From Otis tarda (taxonomy: Eukaryota; Chordata; Aves; Otidiformes; Otididae): a DNA stretch of 64,000 bases. The notes beneath the pieces are model-generated. The model was given only the letters and a program-made list of their open reading frames with translations, searched no databases and had not been told where the DNA came from. Each line of letters starts with the position of its first letter. The first letter of the stretch is position 1. A program made the translations under genes and the position numbers. Below are positions 40,023-53,066 of this stretch, piece after piece. The stretch spans positions 17,524,871-17,588,870 of the forward strand of contig CM048557.1 in NCBI GenBank assembly GCA_026413225.1, written 5' to 3'.

Positions 40023-40924
40023 GAGGGTTACTGCTCCCTGAAACACTGGGCCCACATCCTGCAGCTGCTGGCGGAGGAGAGCGGGGCTGTGGGGATGCTT
40101 GCAAGTCTTGTGTTGCTCCAGGGTTTGGCAGGACTTGCCACATTAAAGAGGATCTTGCTTGGAAGAGGTTATGTATCATTTAACACCAGAAACTTGCCAA
40201 AGTGGTCTTTTTTGTTTTTTGTTTGGTTTTTTTTTTTTTCCTTCGGTCAGAGTTAAGACTTGACCTTTCTTCTTCTGGATGAGACCTCCTGGGAGCTTTT
40301 ACCAGCAGATAGCGCAGGGCTGGTGCTGAGCTCCTCCAGGAGCGTGTTCTCTGCGACTCCACATTTTCACTTGCATCGGTTTTGGGGTACAGAGTGGCTG
40401 TCTGGGTAGTGCTTTCATTGCAGGGAACTGCCACGTGTGTATGAAAACGGTGTGGGCTTGGCAAATTTCAGATTGCGCATAATTCAGTTAGGAGTTTGCA
40501 AGGTGTTAGCTTGGGTTGTGGGAGTAGAGTATTTCATATCCTGAGTAGTACTTGGACTTTTGGTGCCCTTCTTGGTTTTAGGACCTGACACTTGATGCTC
40601 TGTTGCTTAAAAAAGCATAAATTAAAAATAAAAAGTGACTGAATGTGTGCATGCATTCGGTGCTTTTTTGGGAACTGTAAGCTTGGCACTGTGTTTCCGT
40701 GTGATACCTGTGTTTAATTCTGCGTCGCTCACTGGCAGGAGCACCACAGGCTTGGTGCCTGGTGCGAGAGCTTTTCCTTTCATTGCTGAATAAAAGCAGC
40801 ATCAGCAAGAGCAGAAGTGTCATCGGGTTGGTTTTGCGGTGAAACATGGTGATAAGGGAACTGGCAGGAAGGAAACACAGTGCATGGTGAGGAGAAAGAA
40901 ACAGCAGGTACTCGGAGTATGATA

Positions 40925-40958
40925 CAGCAGATACTCAGAGTGGGCAGAGTATCTGCTG
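40925..40958. repeat. 12-bp perfect inverted repeat with 10-nt loop
   Basis: CAGCAGATACTC (40925-40936) and its exact reverse complement GAGTATCTGCTG (40947-40958) flank a 10-nt spacer. A diverged direct copy of the left arm (CAGCAGGTACTCGGAG) lies about 22 bp upstream. The role is unknown. Confidence 0.85.
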
Positions 40959-42170
40959 AAGATGGTCTGTGGCTAGAAAACAGGGGCAGCTGCTCGAAGC
41001 CAGGTCAGCGGTGCAGAGTTGGCCGCATCTCTTCAGGCCACGCAGCTGAAGCATCGTCTCCTCCACAGGACCTGTGAGGTGATGGAGGAGGTGCTGGAGC
41101 CTGCGGACCCAAGCAGGGGTGGGAAGGGCAGGACCAGGCTGCACCTGGGTGCCAGCTGAATTTCCCAAGTGGGCTCCGAAGGGCCTCTCTCCCAAATCAC
41201 TCCCTGCTGCTTTTTGTTGAGAGTGAGCCTGTTATTCTACAGAAAACCCTTCTGAAACAAGGAGGGGAGAAACAATCTGGGAAAGTGAGTGTTTTCTGAT
41301 AACAGTGAGCAACAGTACAAGCTTTTGTTTTCTGTCAATGGGAGGAAGTGGGAGAAACACGTAGCGGCTGTAGCGCAGCACAGGCTTTACTGCTGCAAAA
41401 GAGATGTAGTGCTCACCCTCCTGCGGTGGGTCCTAGGAGAGGATCAGGTGGGGAGATATCCATAAGGAGAGGATAGGGTGCTGGGAGCAGGTGGGAAAGG
41501 TGCTGCTTTTGTTTCGCTGCAGCCGTGAAGCTGTCTGAAGCAGGTGCTGAAGGAAGGTCTGCAACCAGTGAGCTGAGATGGGAATCCAGGTCCGGGCTTG
41601 CATGGGGAATGGGAAACAGGAAGATGAACTCCTTGGTTTGCATTCAGACAGGACCAGACTGAAGCAACTGTGCTTTAAATTAAAGTGTGGGCTCACAGAG
41701 GCTCCTCTCTGCTCAGATGACCATGATGATAAAGAGCGAACCAGCTCTGATCTCTGCTCTCTGGAAAAATCCTTCCTGCTGAAGGACTTGATGTTTTGTA
41801 AAATATAAAATGCAAAAAAAAAACCTCCCTTGCAATTGCTATTCTGTTTTGAAGTCTTATCTGAAGGCCTGCAGGCATGTTCTAACTCGAGCATGGATCT
41901 TATTCTTTGTGTTGACCCCACTCTTTAGGGAAAAAAAAAGAAGTTATTTCTTTGTGCCTTTCCTATCAAAACACCCTCCACTACCCTCAAATGCTTATTT
42001 ATTGACAACTTCCCTTCTCCAAGCCTTCTTGCACAGTGCCGAGTCCAGCTGTGCTTTAGTAGGATGCGTTCCGCTCTCCCAGGTTTTGATCTTGGAACAG
42101 GAAGATTCCCATTTCCCAAACTGCTGAGGAAATCATCATCCTGCTTGCAAATGTCTTTTGTAGCAATTAT

Positions 42171-43756
42171 CATAGAATCATAGAATCATAGAATCATAGA
42201 ATGGTTAGAGTTGGAAGGGACCTTCAAAGGTCATCTAGTCCAACCCCCCTGCAAGAGCAGGGACATCCCTGACTAGATCAGGTTGCTCAGAGCCTCATCC
42301 AGCCTGGCCTTGAACACTTCCAGGGATGGGGCATCCACCACCTCTCTGGGCAACCTGTTCCAGTGCTCTACAACTCTCATTGTAAAAAATTTTTTTCTAA
42401 TATCTAATCTAAACCTAGCTCCTTCTAATTTAAACCCATTACCCCTTGTCCTATCACAACAGGCCCTACTGAACAGTTTCTCCCCATCTTTCCTGTAGGC
42501 CCCCTTGAGGTATTGGAAGACCGCTATCAGGTCTCCCCGGAGCCTCCTCTTCTCCAGGCTGAACAGCCCCAACTCTCTCAGCCTGTCCTCATAGGAGAGG
42601 TGCTCCAGCCCTCTGATCATCTTGGTGGCCCTCCTCTGGACCCTTTCCAACTGGTCCATGTCCTTCTTGTGTTGGGGGCTCCAGAACTGGACGCAGTACT
42701 CCAGGTGGGGTCTCACCAGGGCAGAGTAGAGGGGCAGAATCACCTCCCTCGACCTGCTGGCCATGCTCCTCTTGATGCAGCCCAGGATGCGGTTGGCCTT
42801 CTGGGCCGCAAGGGCGCATTGCCCACTCATGTTGAGCCTCTCGTCCACCAGCACTCCCAAGTCTTTCTCCTCAGGGCTGCTCTCAATCCATTCTCCGCCC
42901 AGCCTGTATTTGTGCCTGGGATTGCCACGACCCAGGTGCAGGACCTTGCACTTGGCCTGGTTGAACTTCATGAGGTTGGCACGGGCCCACCTCTCCAGCC
43001 TGTCAAGGTCCCTCTGGATGGCATCCCTCCCTTCCAGCGAGTCGACGGCACCACACAGCTTGGTGTCATCGGCGAACTTGCTGAGGGTGCACTCTATCCC
43101 ACTGTCCATGTCGCCGACAAAGATGTTGAACAGGGCCGGGCCCAACACGGACCCCTGAGGGACGCCACTGGTGACCGGTCTCCACTTGGACATTGAGCCG
43201 TTGACCACCACTCTCTGAGTGTGGCCATCCAGCCAACTCCTTATCCACCGAGTGGTCCATCCATCGAACCCATGCCTCTCTAGTTTAGAGAGAAGGATGT
43301 CATGCGGGACAGTGTCAAAAGCTTTGCACAAGTCCAGGTAGACGATATCCGTTGCCCGTCCCTTGTCCACCGATGCTGTTACCCCGTCATAAAAGGCCAC
43401 CAAATTGGTCAGGCACGATCTGCCCTTGGTGAAGCCATGTTGGCTGTCACCAACCACCTCCTTGCTCTCCATGTGCCTTAGCATGGTTTCCAGGAGAATC
43501 TGCTCCATGACCTTGCCAGGCACGGAGGTGAGGCTGACCGGCCTGTAGTTGCCCGGGTCTTCCTTACTCCCCTTTTTAAAAATGGGGGTTATGTTCCCTG
43601 TCTTCCAGTCATCGGGGACCTCACCAGACCTCCACGATTTCTCAAATATGATGGCCAGTGGCTTGGCAACTTCATCCGCCAGTTCCTTCAGGACGCGCGG
43701 ATGGATCTCATCAGGCCCCATGGACTTATGCACCTTCAAGTTCCTTAGATGGTCGA
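42171..43756 (-). mobile_element. CR1 non-LTR retrotransposon, 5'-truncated, with open reverse-transcriptase frame
   Basis: Read on the minus strand, the element ends in the avian CR1 tail, four copies of ATTCTATG (42171-42202 as CATAGAAT). Before it comes the conserved 3' UTR (GGTCCCTTCCAAC) of about 100 bp. The ORF2 part spans 42273 to about 43754. It is cut at its 5' end inside the reverse transcriptase, near the [14 protein letters not shown] segment. The 5' half, with the endonuclease, is missing, as is usual for CR1. Only three smaller copies were seen elsewhere in the window, and none retains a comparable frame. The lack of stops suggests this insertion is younger than the other copies. 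It has no visible link to the host gene and lies about 13 kb upstream of its first recognised coding exon. Confidence 0.97.
42273..43754 (-). CDS. CR1 ORF2 reverse transcriptase, C-terminal part (partial)
   Basis: A continuous frame of about 493 codons ends at the TAG at 42273-42275. Counting from the codon at 43739, the reverse-transcriptase core is visible. YLDLCKAFD at 134-142 carries the motif A aspartate. [15 protein letters not shown] (191-205) is motif [10 protein letters not shown] (222-230) is motif C with the catalytic aspartate pair. A thumb region and the CR1-type C-terminal segment follow, with [13 protein letters not shown] and an [14 protein letters not shown] block. The apparent start at 43739 is a TTG and not a real start; homology runs through it upstream to the truncation point. 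The product would be an enzyme fragment without endonuclease, so autonomous mobility is not expected. Confidence 0.95.
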   Translation of the reverse strand, partial: DHLRNLKVHKSMGPDEIHPRVLKELADEVAKPLAIIFEKSWRSGEVPDDWKTGNITPIFKKGSKEDPGNYRPVSLTSVPGKVMEQILLETMLRHMESKEVVGDSQHGFTKGRSCLTNLVAFYDGVTASVDKGRATDIVYLDLCKAFDTVPHDILLSKLERHGFDGWTTRWIRSWLDGHTQRVVVNGSMSKWRPVTSGVPQGSVLGPALFNIFVGDMDSGIECTLSKFADDTKLCGAVDSLEGRDAIQRDLDRLERWARANLMKFNQAKCKVLHLGRGNPRHKYRLGGEWIESSPEEKDLGVLVDERLNMSGQCALAAQKANRILGCIKRSMASRSREVILPLYSALVRPHLEYCVQFWSPQHKKDMDQLERVQRRATKMIRGLEHLSYEDRLRELGLFSLEKRRLRGDLIAVFQYLKGAYRKDGEKLFSRACCDRTRGNGFKLEGARFRLDIRKKFFTMRVVEHWNRLPREVVDAPSLEVFKARLDEALSNLI

Positions 43757-46700
43757 AATTAAAATTAACTGAAATTTTGTGTTTATAACTGAACTGCTTT
43801 AAGTGAATGTGTTAAGTGAACTGTCTAGTTGCTTGGTTGGTGAATGTTAAAGCATTTTTAAGATAAATGCATCTTTCAAGTTCAAATTATCTTTCTTTTT
43901 TCTTTACCTGAGCATATGTTCAGCTCAGTAAGCCTGCAGCTTGAAACACAGGTGATACTTGAGTTGTGTTCCTGGGGAGAATAGCATCTGCTTTCCCTTG
44001 CGTGGGTCTCCATCATACCAAATGCTTCTCTTTGTCAGTGCCACAGGCTCTCATCTACTTAAACTCCTCCCTCTCCTTTTGATCTCATCCAAGAAGGGAT
44101 TTTGGATTTTTTTTTTAGTTCTTCTATGCATACTGTCACCTTCCTCATGCAAGCTCCAGCTTTCATTGGAAAAACCCTCCTCAAACATTTTGAGAAATAG
44201 ACTTGAGCCTGCTGTGGTCCCCTTTGACTTGCTTTTATCCCACTTCGTTGCTGTCCATTATTGACATCAGAAATGCTGAGGACATGGAAAGCAGTAATTG
44301 TAGGTAATAGATCCACTGTGGTTTTGAGCATTGTTTTTTTCTGAAGTTCCTTGTGTTGCTTTCTCAAGCTTATTTGGTTCAAGATGCTGCCTGAATGCCT
44401 CCAAAAACTAGAAATGGAAAGATGGTGTCTGGTTTGATGTCTGCCCGTGTCATCTGGCTCACTTGGTTGTACATCCCTGTGGGTATTTGGCTCCATAGTG
44501 GCACCTGCGGGTTCGGGTCCACGCCAGACCTGCTTGGGGCTCTTCATGCACCACGTGGAGCTGGACTCCAAACATGGGGCTGGCTCGCGCAATTCACCCT
44601 TCCACCTCTGAGTTCCTCGTGGGGTCAGATGAGGCATGAGTCAGTTGATGTGCTCAGGCATAGCGTTCTCCCCCCGAAACCAAGCTGAATTTGTACCTCC
44701 TTCTGATGTTGTGATCGTTGCAGGAGCGGGGAAGACACTCAATCAGCAAAACTGAATTTCTGGTTCGCCCTACTAATGCTGGGGGCGTAGGTGCACGGTG
44801 GTACGTGCCATGAAGTGTGGCAGTGCTCTGCCATCTTGCTGATGCAGGGGTGCATGCCAGGGGCTTGGCCTTGCCGCCGCAGGTTGGGGGAAAGCGCTGC
44901 CGTTGGGGTAAAGCCCGTGAGACAGCCGTGTGGTGATGTGAGAAATCCTTGGTAATTAGGAAATACCCCAAGTGCTGAGGGTATTTACAAGGGTGCTGAG
45001 GGTGCTTACAAGGAAAAAAAAGTGTTGTTGGGGGCTTTGGGGTGAACATGGGGCTGGTGGAGGAGGAGGGAAGACTCATTTTGTCCCCCAAGCACATGTG
45101 TAAGGGCACCAGCTGTTTACACCCACTGCACTGGGGACCAGCGTGGCTTTGCCCACTGGGAGGGACTGGAGACTCCTCGCTGCAGTGCTGGGGAGATGCA
45201 CTCCACGCTTGCATGGGGTTGTGCTTGGCAGTGTGTGCTCGGACCGGGGGTTTGGGAGCAGTGGTTTGACTGCTGCTGATGGCTGGGAGCTGGTGCTGCT
45301 TGCTGCTGGTCGCTGCCCGGTGTGGCACCTCACCAGCTGCCCGCTACCAGCACGAGGGCTTTGCCAGTGACCGGGAGATTCGCATCCTCTTCCGCACTTA
45401 GCTCTTACCAGCATCCAGCACCAACCCGCGCGACTGCGTTTTCACCGCTCCCAAGCATCATTTCATTGCATTCATATCTAAAGTACAGAAACTGTTACTG
45501 TAATAATATGGCTTACTCCAAAATATCAGTTATTTTCATTTCATTTTTCCCTGACTAGAAAGTTGTGTGTCTGTCTTTCAACCGCAGCAGTCTCAATGGA
45601 TCCACTTTCAGTGTCAAGTTTAGTTTTACATCGACCATGGTAAAGAGGTAACAGCCAAGTACACTGTGAACTGTAAGATGTATTTTGGAGCACTGACCAA
45701 ATGACACACATGTTGATTTCAACACCATTAAAAAAAAAAAAACAAGAACCCTTGAGTTATTTTTATATTGACTCCTAAGCTGGCGAGCTGCTTTTAGCAG
45801 GATGTCCAACATGACCGTTGCTGTTTTATATGCTGAAGCATTACATCTGACTTCAGTCTTTGCCTCCGGTTGGATTTTATAAATATGTTTTCCACAAAGG
45901 GAAGAGGGGAGGTCGTCTTGTGTCAACAATTTCCTCAAAGGGAATACAACCGTTATATTTTCTTGTTTATATAAAATGCTGCTTTTGCACAAAAAAAAAA
46001 CCCGGTAAAAATTCCTGTGGCTGTTCAGTTGGGATAACTTTAGGAGTTATCAACAAGCAAAAAGGAAGGGAAAGGTTATGTTGTAATTAAAATAAGATTG
46101 CTTTCATACTCCTTAAAAATTTTGTGTATCCTAACACAGTCTTGCATATGGTTCAAGGCTGTAAGAGAGCTTTGGGAGACATTTTTTCAGTGCTTTCCAG
46201 TGTTGGATCAAATGCTCCTTGTTTCCCTGAAGTTTTCCGTTACTGGACATGCTTGTGTGGGGCTTTGGTAGAAGAAAATAAGTTAACAACAGCTCGCCTA
46301 TTAGTGTCCACAGATGCTGTTTGAAGGTAATGCAAGTCCGAGGTACTGCCAGCCAAATGGTCAGGGAGTGTCCTCTGCAGGGGCTGCCAAATACGGATAA
46401 TTTACTGCTTGGCGTTCTGTATTTGGAGGCAGAGTGAGCTGATTAAACTCATTAAAGCGATGGAAGGAACGAGGGTGGTACTCAGAGAACCTCATTTAAA
46501 ATTCATATTTTTCCTAGGGGATGGACATTAGTCTGGGTCTGGGTCAAGGTCAGGCTAATGGCTCCAGCTACCTCCCCTCCTAAAAATGAGGTGCAGCCGG
46601 GGACTCTGGCAGGCAGCTCAAGACCCGCGCAGTCAGTGTAGGTCTCTAACTCAACTTATGTGTCTGTAACTTACAAATCATTCACCTCAATGATTATTTT

Positions 46701-49700
46701 GGATGAGTTTTCCATAAACAAGCTGCGTCTCCTTGTTTGTGGGTTTTTAACTTCCTGCTCGTGCATTTCATCAGCTGTCTTAGTTACTTTATATAAGGGT
46801 GCATTTGTTATTTCCTTACTTGTGTGTTAAAAAAGACGCTGCCTCTCTGTGCCAAGGAAAGCACAGGCTGCTGGCAGCACGATAGCTTATTTTTGCATCC
46901 TTCTTCCTTTGGTTTTGGCTGCTGACCATCGCTAGCTCCACAGTGCCCAGGGTGACATCTTAGGTGTCGGCCAGGACGCGTGTCCTCACCCCGCTGCTGC
47001 GGGCACGTGTTAGGTGCAGGTGGCCTCTAGCTGGTGTTGGCTGCCAGGCCAACAAGCAGAAAAAGTTTTAAATAGCAAAAGGAGTTGCAATAAGAGCTGT
47101 TAGCTTACCCAAAATTGCCATGTATATCTGGAGGCAGGAATGACCGCGGGGATGGTAAAACGGAAGAGTAGCGTGTCCCGTGCTGTTGCTACACGGACCG
47201 AAATGAATAAAATACAATATTTTGAGAGGGATGCATGTCCAAGTGGAGAACGAGCATCCTTGTAGCTTCCTTTAGTTTGTGGTTAAAGAAATGTAAACTG
47301 CTCTTCCAGTCTTAAGCAAACAGAAGAAGCTGGTTCCTAAGCTCCGTATTTATATGGTTCTTTTCCAGGTCAGCGCACCACGCAAAAAAAAAGGGGGATT
47401 TTCCCCATTTCCAGCCTTTTTATAGACACTGGAATGGAGGAAGGAGGGAATTCAGAGAGAAAATTAGTCTTCAAATCCCAAAGCAGCACATGGACTTTTG
47501 CATTCTTCAATTCATTTACCTTTTTCTAATGAGAAATCATTTAACTAATGATGCTTTAAAAAAATATTCATACATCTTTGGGTTTTTGTACTGTTTTATG
47601 TTTGTGTGTCTGCTTGCTATTGTTGTCTGGAGAAGATGAGTTCCTGCCAAAAGGAGTTTAAAAAAAAGTTTGGATTCTCTGTGAGATCTGAAAATAGAAG
47701 CTACCCAAGAATTGAATGTGGACTCACTGTTCGCTTGGGGGGTGTAGCTTATGTCTAAACTTGCATCTTCAGATACTGCAACAGCTGAGCTCTGCACCAA
47801 GGCTGGGCTCATCGAGCGTAAGCAGAGAGGAGAGCAAATCTCTTCATCAGCCCCCTTGCTTCTCTCCTCCTGTCTCCATCCCTGGGCATAAGACTTAACC
47901 TGAGCACCAAGGCACAGCACTAAAAAATGTGTGTGAAAACGAGAGCGAGACGTAAGTGCTGGGAGCACAGGAAGGAGGGTAGGGGGAGGTTTGAGGTTTT
48001 ATTTACTGGCAGCACTGCCGTGCACGCTAGTGGTGTTGAGGGGAGTGTACAGCGTGTAAATCCAACTTCACATGGCTTTTTAGTTATTTCTGTAACTAAA
48101 AGACTTGGCCAATGTATTTGGGTTTCATGGTATTGCCATAGTCTAGTAGCAACGTATTACTGTCATTGTGACCACAGATTGCCGTTGTACTGCAAAAGCT
48201 TGGTGCAGATTGGGAGAACGGAGGGAAATGCGTGTAATCGGCATTACAATGTGTAAGGCACGTTATAAGCTACTCAGTGATAATGTATATATAATGTAAT
48301 CTGTGTTATAGGTTACTCGATGGTAAAGGTTGCCACCTCTGAAAGGAGGTGAAGTCTTCTGAGGGTCTCTGAGTCATTGCGTCTGGGTGCTGGAGGGGTG
48401 ACAGTGGGGAAATTCTGCACAGAACAGCCCAGGAATGTGGGGAAAAGCCCATTCACAGGTGCTTATGAGGGGGATCAGAGGAGAGGTGGTGTTATTAAAG
48501 TGGCTGCTCATGACGAAAGCGAGCTGTGCTTCCTCTCCTGGGAATCGGTGCACACTTCCCCCTCCCAGCACTTGCTGGCTTCAGACAGAAGCATTGTGCT
48601 ATGGGGTGATGTCTCGATTTCACGCTTGTGAAACCAGTGCATTGCTTCTCTGGGTTGCTCAAGGTGAGAATTAAGAACTTGTTTTAAAGAAAATGATAGC
48701 TCTGTGTTGGGCGCTGGTGTGCTTTGAACTGCGTTAGCTGTTTGGATGTATCGGGTAGGAACTACGGCTGCTGGAAGGTGGCTCAGGTGGCGCTGCTGGT
48801 GCCAGCTCTTTCTCCATACGAGTCAGTGGTGTTGTGTACTGGTCTTAACCTGACCGAAGTCCCATATGCTGCTTCTCCCTTTTCCCCCAGCTTGTTCCTG
48901 GAGGAATGGCCTGGACCCCCTATTATATCCGCTCTTGGTGGCAACGTGCCCTTAGATTGGCTGAAGTTGGGTGTAATACTGTGCCTTTGGCTTGGGCAGG
49001 AGGCATGTTCTGCCTGCTGAGCTGCCAGTAGCGTGTGTCTGCTGGTACAAAGGTGTGATGGACTCTGAGATCCACAAGGGAAGTCCCTCCATTCCCTGGC
49101 ACTCCACCAGGCCAGAAAACACAGTTCCTCGCTGCAAATGGTGTGCTGCGTTGTGTCTGAGCTGAGCATCCCTGGATAAACAGCCTGGACAAGATGATGT
49201 TGTGCAGCTGGAGGCACGCAGGCTGGTTTTCCCATACCTGGTACATATAATCAGATAGTTGTAAAATTCCTGCCCAGCCCCAGACAAAACTCCTGCAACA
49301 AGCCCTCTCTGTTAGCGCAAGTCTGGGCTGGGCTGATGCTGTGAGCTGGGTGGGGAGGAAACTCATCCTGAAAAACCCAACAAATCGACAAAATCTGAGC
49401 ATGACCCACATTAAGGCTTTTCTTGCAGCACAGATGAGCACAGTTTACTTTCTGCCATTGGGTGCCCTCCCGTTACAGCCTGTTCCTTCCCCACTGGCCT
49501 GAGATGCTGCCTTGCTGCCCGCTCCAATGGGATCTTCCATTCCTCTGTGTGCAAAGACCCCCTGCGCTGGTAAAGGCCGGTACCTCCACCGTGCCAGAAA
49601 ACTTACCAACTTCTTATTTCCTTTGCAGTGAGCCCAGGGGAGGAGAGAGCCGGCGTGTGGATTGCCTCCCACCTTGCCTTTTCTCCCAGCTGCTCGCAGT

Positions 49701-50039
49701 GAGCTCTCACATGCTGGAGGAGCGGAGGGCAGAGCCACCACACTGATGCCAAAGGGTATTTGACCGGTGGGCTGCGGCGGCTGGGGGTCCTCGCCAACCC
49801 GTAGCAGACACAACCCACTCCTGCCAGGTAGATGCCCACGGGGAAGAGGACAACTCCAGCTGAACCGATGCATCTCGGCACCTGATACCAGGCTCAGGTA
49901 AGGGCACGTTGCTTGGAGACAGCTTGTGTTTCCACACTGCTTTCTCCAAACTCACAAACCGTTTCTGGAGAAGGTGAGAATCACCCCGAGAGCCATCGTG
50001 TGCTGTACGTACACGTGCTAATAAATCGGCAGGATCTCT

Positions 50040-50066
50040 TCTGTGATGATTCTATGATTCTGTAAT
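50040..50066 (+). repeat. Possible CR1 tail remnant
   Basis: The short string GATGATTCTATGATTCTGT contains one exact and one mutated copy of the CR1 terminal octamer. The sequence before it does not show the usual CR1 3' UTR, so this may be a badly decayed tail or chance. Confidence 0.3.
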
Positions 50067-50789
50067 GCTGTATGCTCATGCTTGTTGGGACATTGCTGGT
50101 GGCATCAAAGTGAGTTGCAGTGGAGGTCCTCACTTGCATGTTCTCAGTGCCTCTGCTAAGGGAGGTGAGCGTGCTTTTACCCAGCGCAGTTTCAGATACA
50201 ATGCAAGTTTACTGGAACAGGCGCTCGTTTGAATTTTCTGTAACGTATCTGTGACTGTCATAAAATGATCTATGAGCAGACATTTTCAAAGACAGTTAAA
50301 ACGTAAACCTCCCTGCAGTTCAGTTGGCTTAGTGCTCTTTATGCTCTTTAAAAAAAAAAAAAGCTTGCTTATATGCTCCTGAGTTTTTGTTGTAGTCAAG
50401 GAAATAAACATGCAAACAGGATTTCCTGTATCTTGGTTCATCCTACTTGATAGTAATTTCATTCCTGAAGTCATAATTCACTTTGCAAGTCTCATTTCAT
50501 TTTTGGTAGCAGGGCTGTAAGCAAGTGCCAGATTTGGGCTAAGATTGGTGATGTTGTGGTCTCGTAGTGTGTTCTTTAGAAGCTGGTGCCTGGCCAGGGC
50601 GTTGGCGGTCTGGCTTTGTTAATGAGAGAGGAGCTGTGCCTGGGGATCAGCAGAAGTCCTCCATGCAGGCGCATTCAGTGTGTTGTCCATTTTGGGATTG
50701 AAATTTGGGTTTCTAGTAAAAAATACTGCAGCAGCTGTGACACCGGAGGTGAGGATGCTGGCCAGTCTTGTAGCAGGACCTCGGGAGCA

Positions 50790-51032
50790 GCTTGACTTCC
50801 GCGTGGGCAGCCGGGTCTTGTGAAGGAGAAGCTCTGTCTGCAGCCGGTGGCGCGTGGCCGTCACTTCCTCCTGCAGCTCGTCACCTCCCAAGCACGCAGC
50901 CCTGCGAGCCGGTGCCCGCCTGCAACGGCCCACAGCTCCTCCTGGATGTCTTGGGAGGCTTTGAGGTTTCCTTGGGCCGTGGCGATGCAGTCGAAGCAGA
51001 CCCAAAGCCGTGCTCGTTTTGGCTGTGCTTCG
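50790..51032. other. CpG-dense block with coding-like minus-strand frames, unidentified
   Basis: About 20 CpG occur in 240 bp. On the minus strand, one frame reads a plausible helical peptide containing CFDCIATAQGNLKASQDIQEE and ends soon after. A second frame then carries on with DELQEEVTATRHRLQTELL and stays open toward 50619. A single frameshift would join the two. I do not recognise the protein. It may be a decayed exon or retrocopy, or just a GC-rich stretch in which stops are rare. Confidence 0.25.
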
Positions 51033-53018
51033 TAGGTATGTGCAGTGGTGTAACCCTGCGGTTCTGCTTTTGAAAGGCTTTAAGCAAGTGGGAGAAGAGC
51101 CTATCATGACAGCTCCCCTCGGCTCACAACTGCTGACTGTGCCCCCCAGATTATACCAGGCAACCAGGATCGGGAGTTTGCTGCGAGCCAGTAGCCTGCA
51201 TGGTTCAAAGCACGTCAAGCTGCCTGTTTCATGCACTTAAAAAAACCCTGAGAGGGTTTATTCAACTTCTCGCAGCTTGCTTTAGCTGCTTTGTGAGCAG
51301 GCTGTTGCACCACTTCACATGGCCGGGTTTATTGCCGGGCGTGCAAGTGCAGGGGTCACTGTTACAACTAGTAGTAGCTGTACGAGTGAGAACAGCGCTT
51401 CGCTGGGAAGTGGTGCAGGCTGCCGGTGCGCCTCGTGCGAGGGTCTCGCCTCTTAGCAGATGTTGCATAAGCATTTCCACTTGTATAGATGCATAAGTCT
51501 TTCCTTTTAGCCTGTTCCCCTAAAGGAAAAATTGCAGGCTTATACCATAGACAGCTGAAGGTATAAAATGCTGTGTTAAAATGTGCTTTTTAAAATAGAA
51601 GGTGAAACAGGAACGGTGACTTGTTGCGTTTCAGCAGTGGTGGATGTGGTTGTAGTACGTACGTACCCTTTGACTTTATTCCACAGCAGTAGTTTCAGTC
51701 TGATACCGGCCAGCATGGTGTTTAAATATGGTGTGTCAAAATTTGCCTTTTTTTTTTGTTTTTCCTCCCCCTCCTAACAGCAATCTCTGTTACTAGTTAG
51801 TTGGGCACATTCAGGCCTCCAACACACTTTCACCTAAACTGATTTCTCCTTTTTCAATGACCTTCTGCTTTAAATAGCATGCAGAAAAAGAAGCGTATAC
51901 GTTTCCATGGGCTTGGTTGCAGCTGGACAAGAGAAACGTGCAGTGCTGTGAGAGGTTACCGAAGCAGAAATGCAAATCTTACAAGTTTTCCCCTGAACAT
52001 GGAGCATGCTGAGGAGGGGTGCAGGTGGTTGAGATGAATCTGCTTAGGGGAAGTAACTGTTAAGGTTTTGTAACTCCACTGTATTTGGCTGTACACCTGC
52101 ATCATGCTTGCCTTTAGTTTGCTCTGACTGGTGGATGCTGTGGGAATGGAGAAACAACCAAAACATATAGTCTGTAATTTCAAGTGGCTTGAGTAGATAC
52201 TTTTCTACAGTATAAAATATTTAAAAGTTGAGTTCCAGAATATCCCCAAATCCACCCCAAGGTTGAAAACGTGATGCTGTGCTGTACTTTCTAAAAAGAG
52301 GAGATTTTACTGATATTTTCATTTTCAAAAGCCCTTCTGCCAAGTGAAACTGGACCTACGCTTCACCTTGCAGCAAAATGGTGAAGTACAGCAGTACAGT
52401 CTGATGCTAGTGCAGCCTGACGTAAAACTTACGTAAAACCAGTATAAAAGCATGTAAAACTTCTGGACCTTCCTTGTAAGGAGGCAGAAAGGGCTTGAAG
52501 AGACTGAAAATTCAGCAGCTTTGTCTCAGGTGGGTTGCTTGGTAGCATCACCGCAGCTACTCCATTCAAAGGCTGGGAAACTGCTTTTTGGCCAAGGTCC
52601 TAACAGCAAAACCGCTTTGTGAGGAGGGCTCGGAGCAGTTGGGTTGGGAATCACAGTTGCAGTGGATTTCATCTCAAGACATGACATGCAACCACCTGCA
52701 ACCCTCCGCAGGGCCCACCAGTTGAGCCTTTGACATCTCGGCTCTGGTCCTCAGACCACATCCATTTGCGTTTTTGACTGATTGAATTCTGTGTACAGGT
52801 CTCATGTCCTAGTGGAGTTTAAAGGAAGTTTGTCCTTGTTCCATATAAACTGAGCAGTGGGGAGAGGAGGACCTGGTGGTGAGCAGAGGGCTGCAGATGT
52901 GACCGTGGCAAGTGACCTCTGTGGAGAGAGGTGGCAGTGTCTGTGTCTTCTGCAGGGAGCGAGCCAGGCAGGTTGGTTGCTGATGGGAGACGTCACGTCG
53001 TGGTTCAGGGTGACAGGG

Positions 53019-53021
<3 letters not shown>

Positions 53022-53063
<42 letters not shown>
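53022..53063 (+). repeat. (GT)21 microsatellite
   Basis: An uninterrupted GT dinucleotide run of 42 bp. It produces artificial Cys-Val and Thr-His open frames on the two strands. It is likely to be length-polymorphic. Confidence 0.98.

Positions 53064-53066
<3 letters not shown>

Larger units (their letters stand above)
34357..42170. other. Non-coding stretch between CR1 copies
   Basis: It holds the G/T tract at 37037-37071, an A17 run at 40006 and the hairpin at 40925. Open frames such as 35422-36054 show no recognisable domain. Confidence 0.6.

Noticed and set aside
42513-43196. 227-codon open frame, + strand
   Set aside because: It is the antisense shadow of the CR1 reverse-transcriptase frame.
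44059-44637. 192-codon open frame, - strand
   Set aside because: No recognisable motif or splice-consistent neighbours.
44654-45328. 224-codon open frame, - strand
   Set aside because: Low-complexity, Pro/Ser/His-rich peptide without family resemblance in a GC-rich stretch where stops are scarce.
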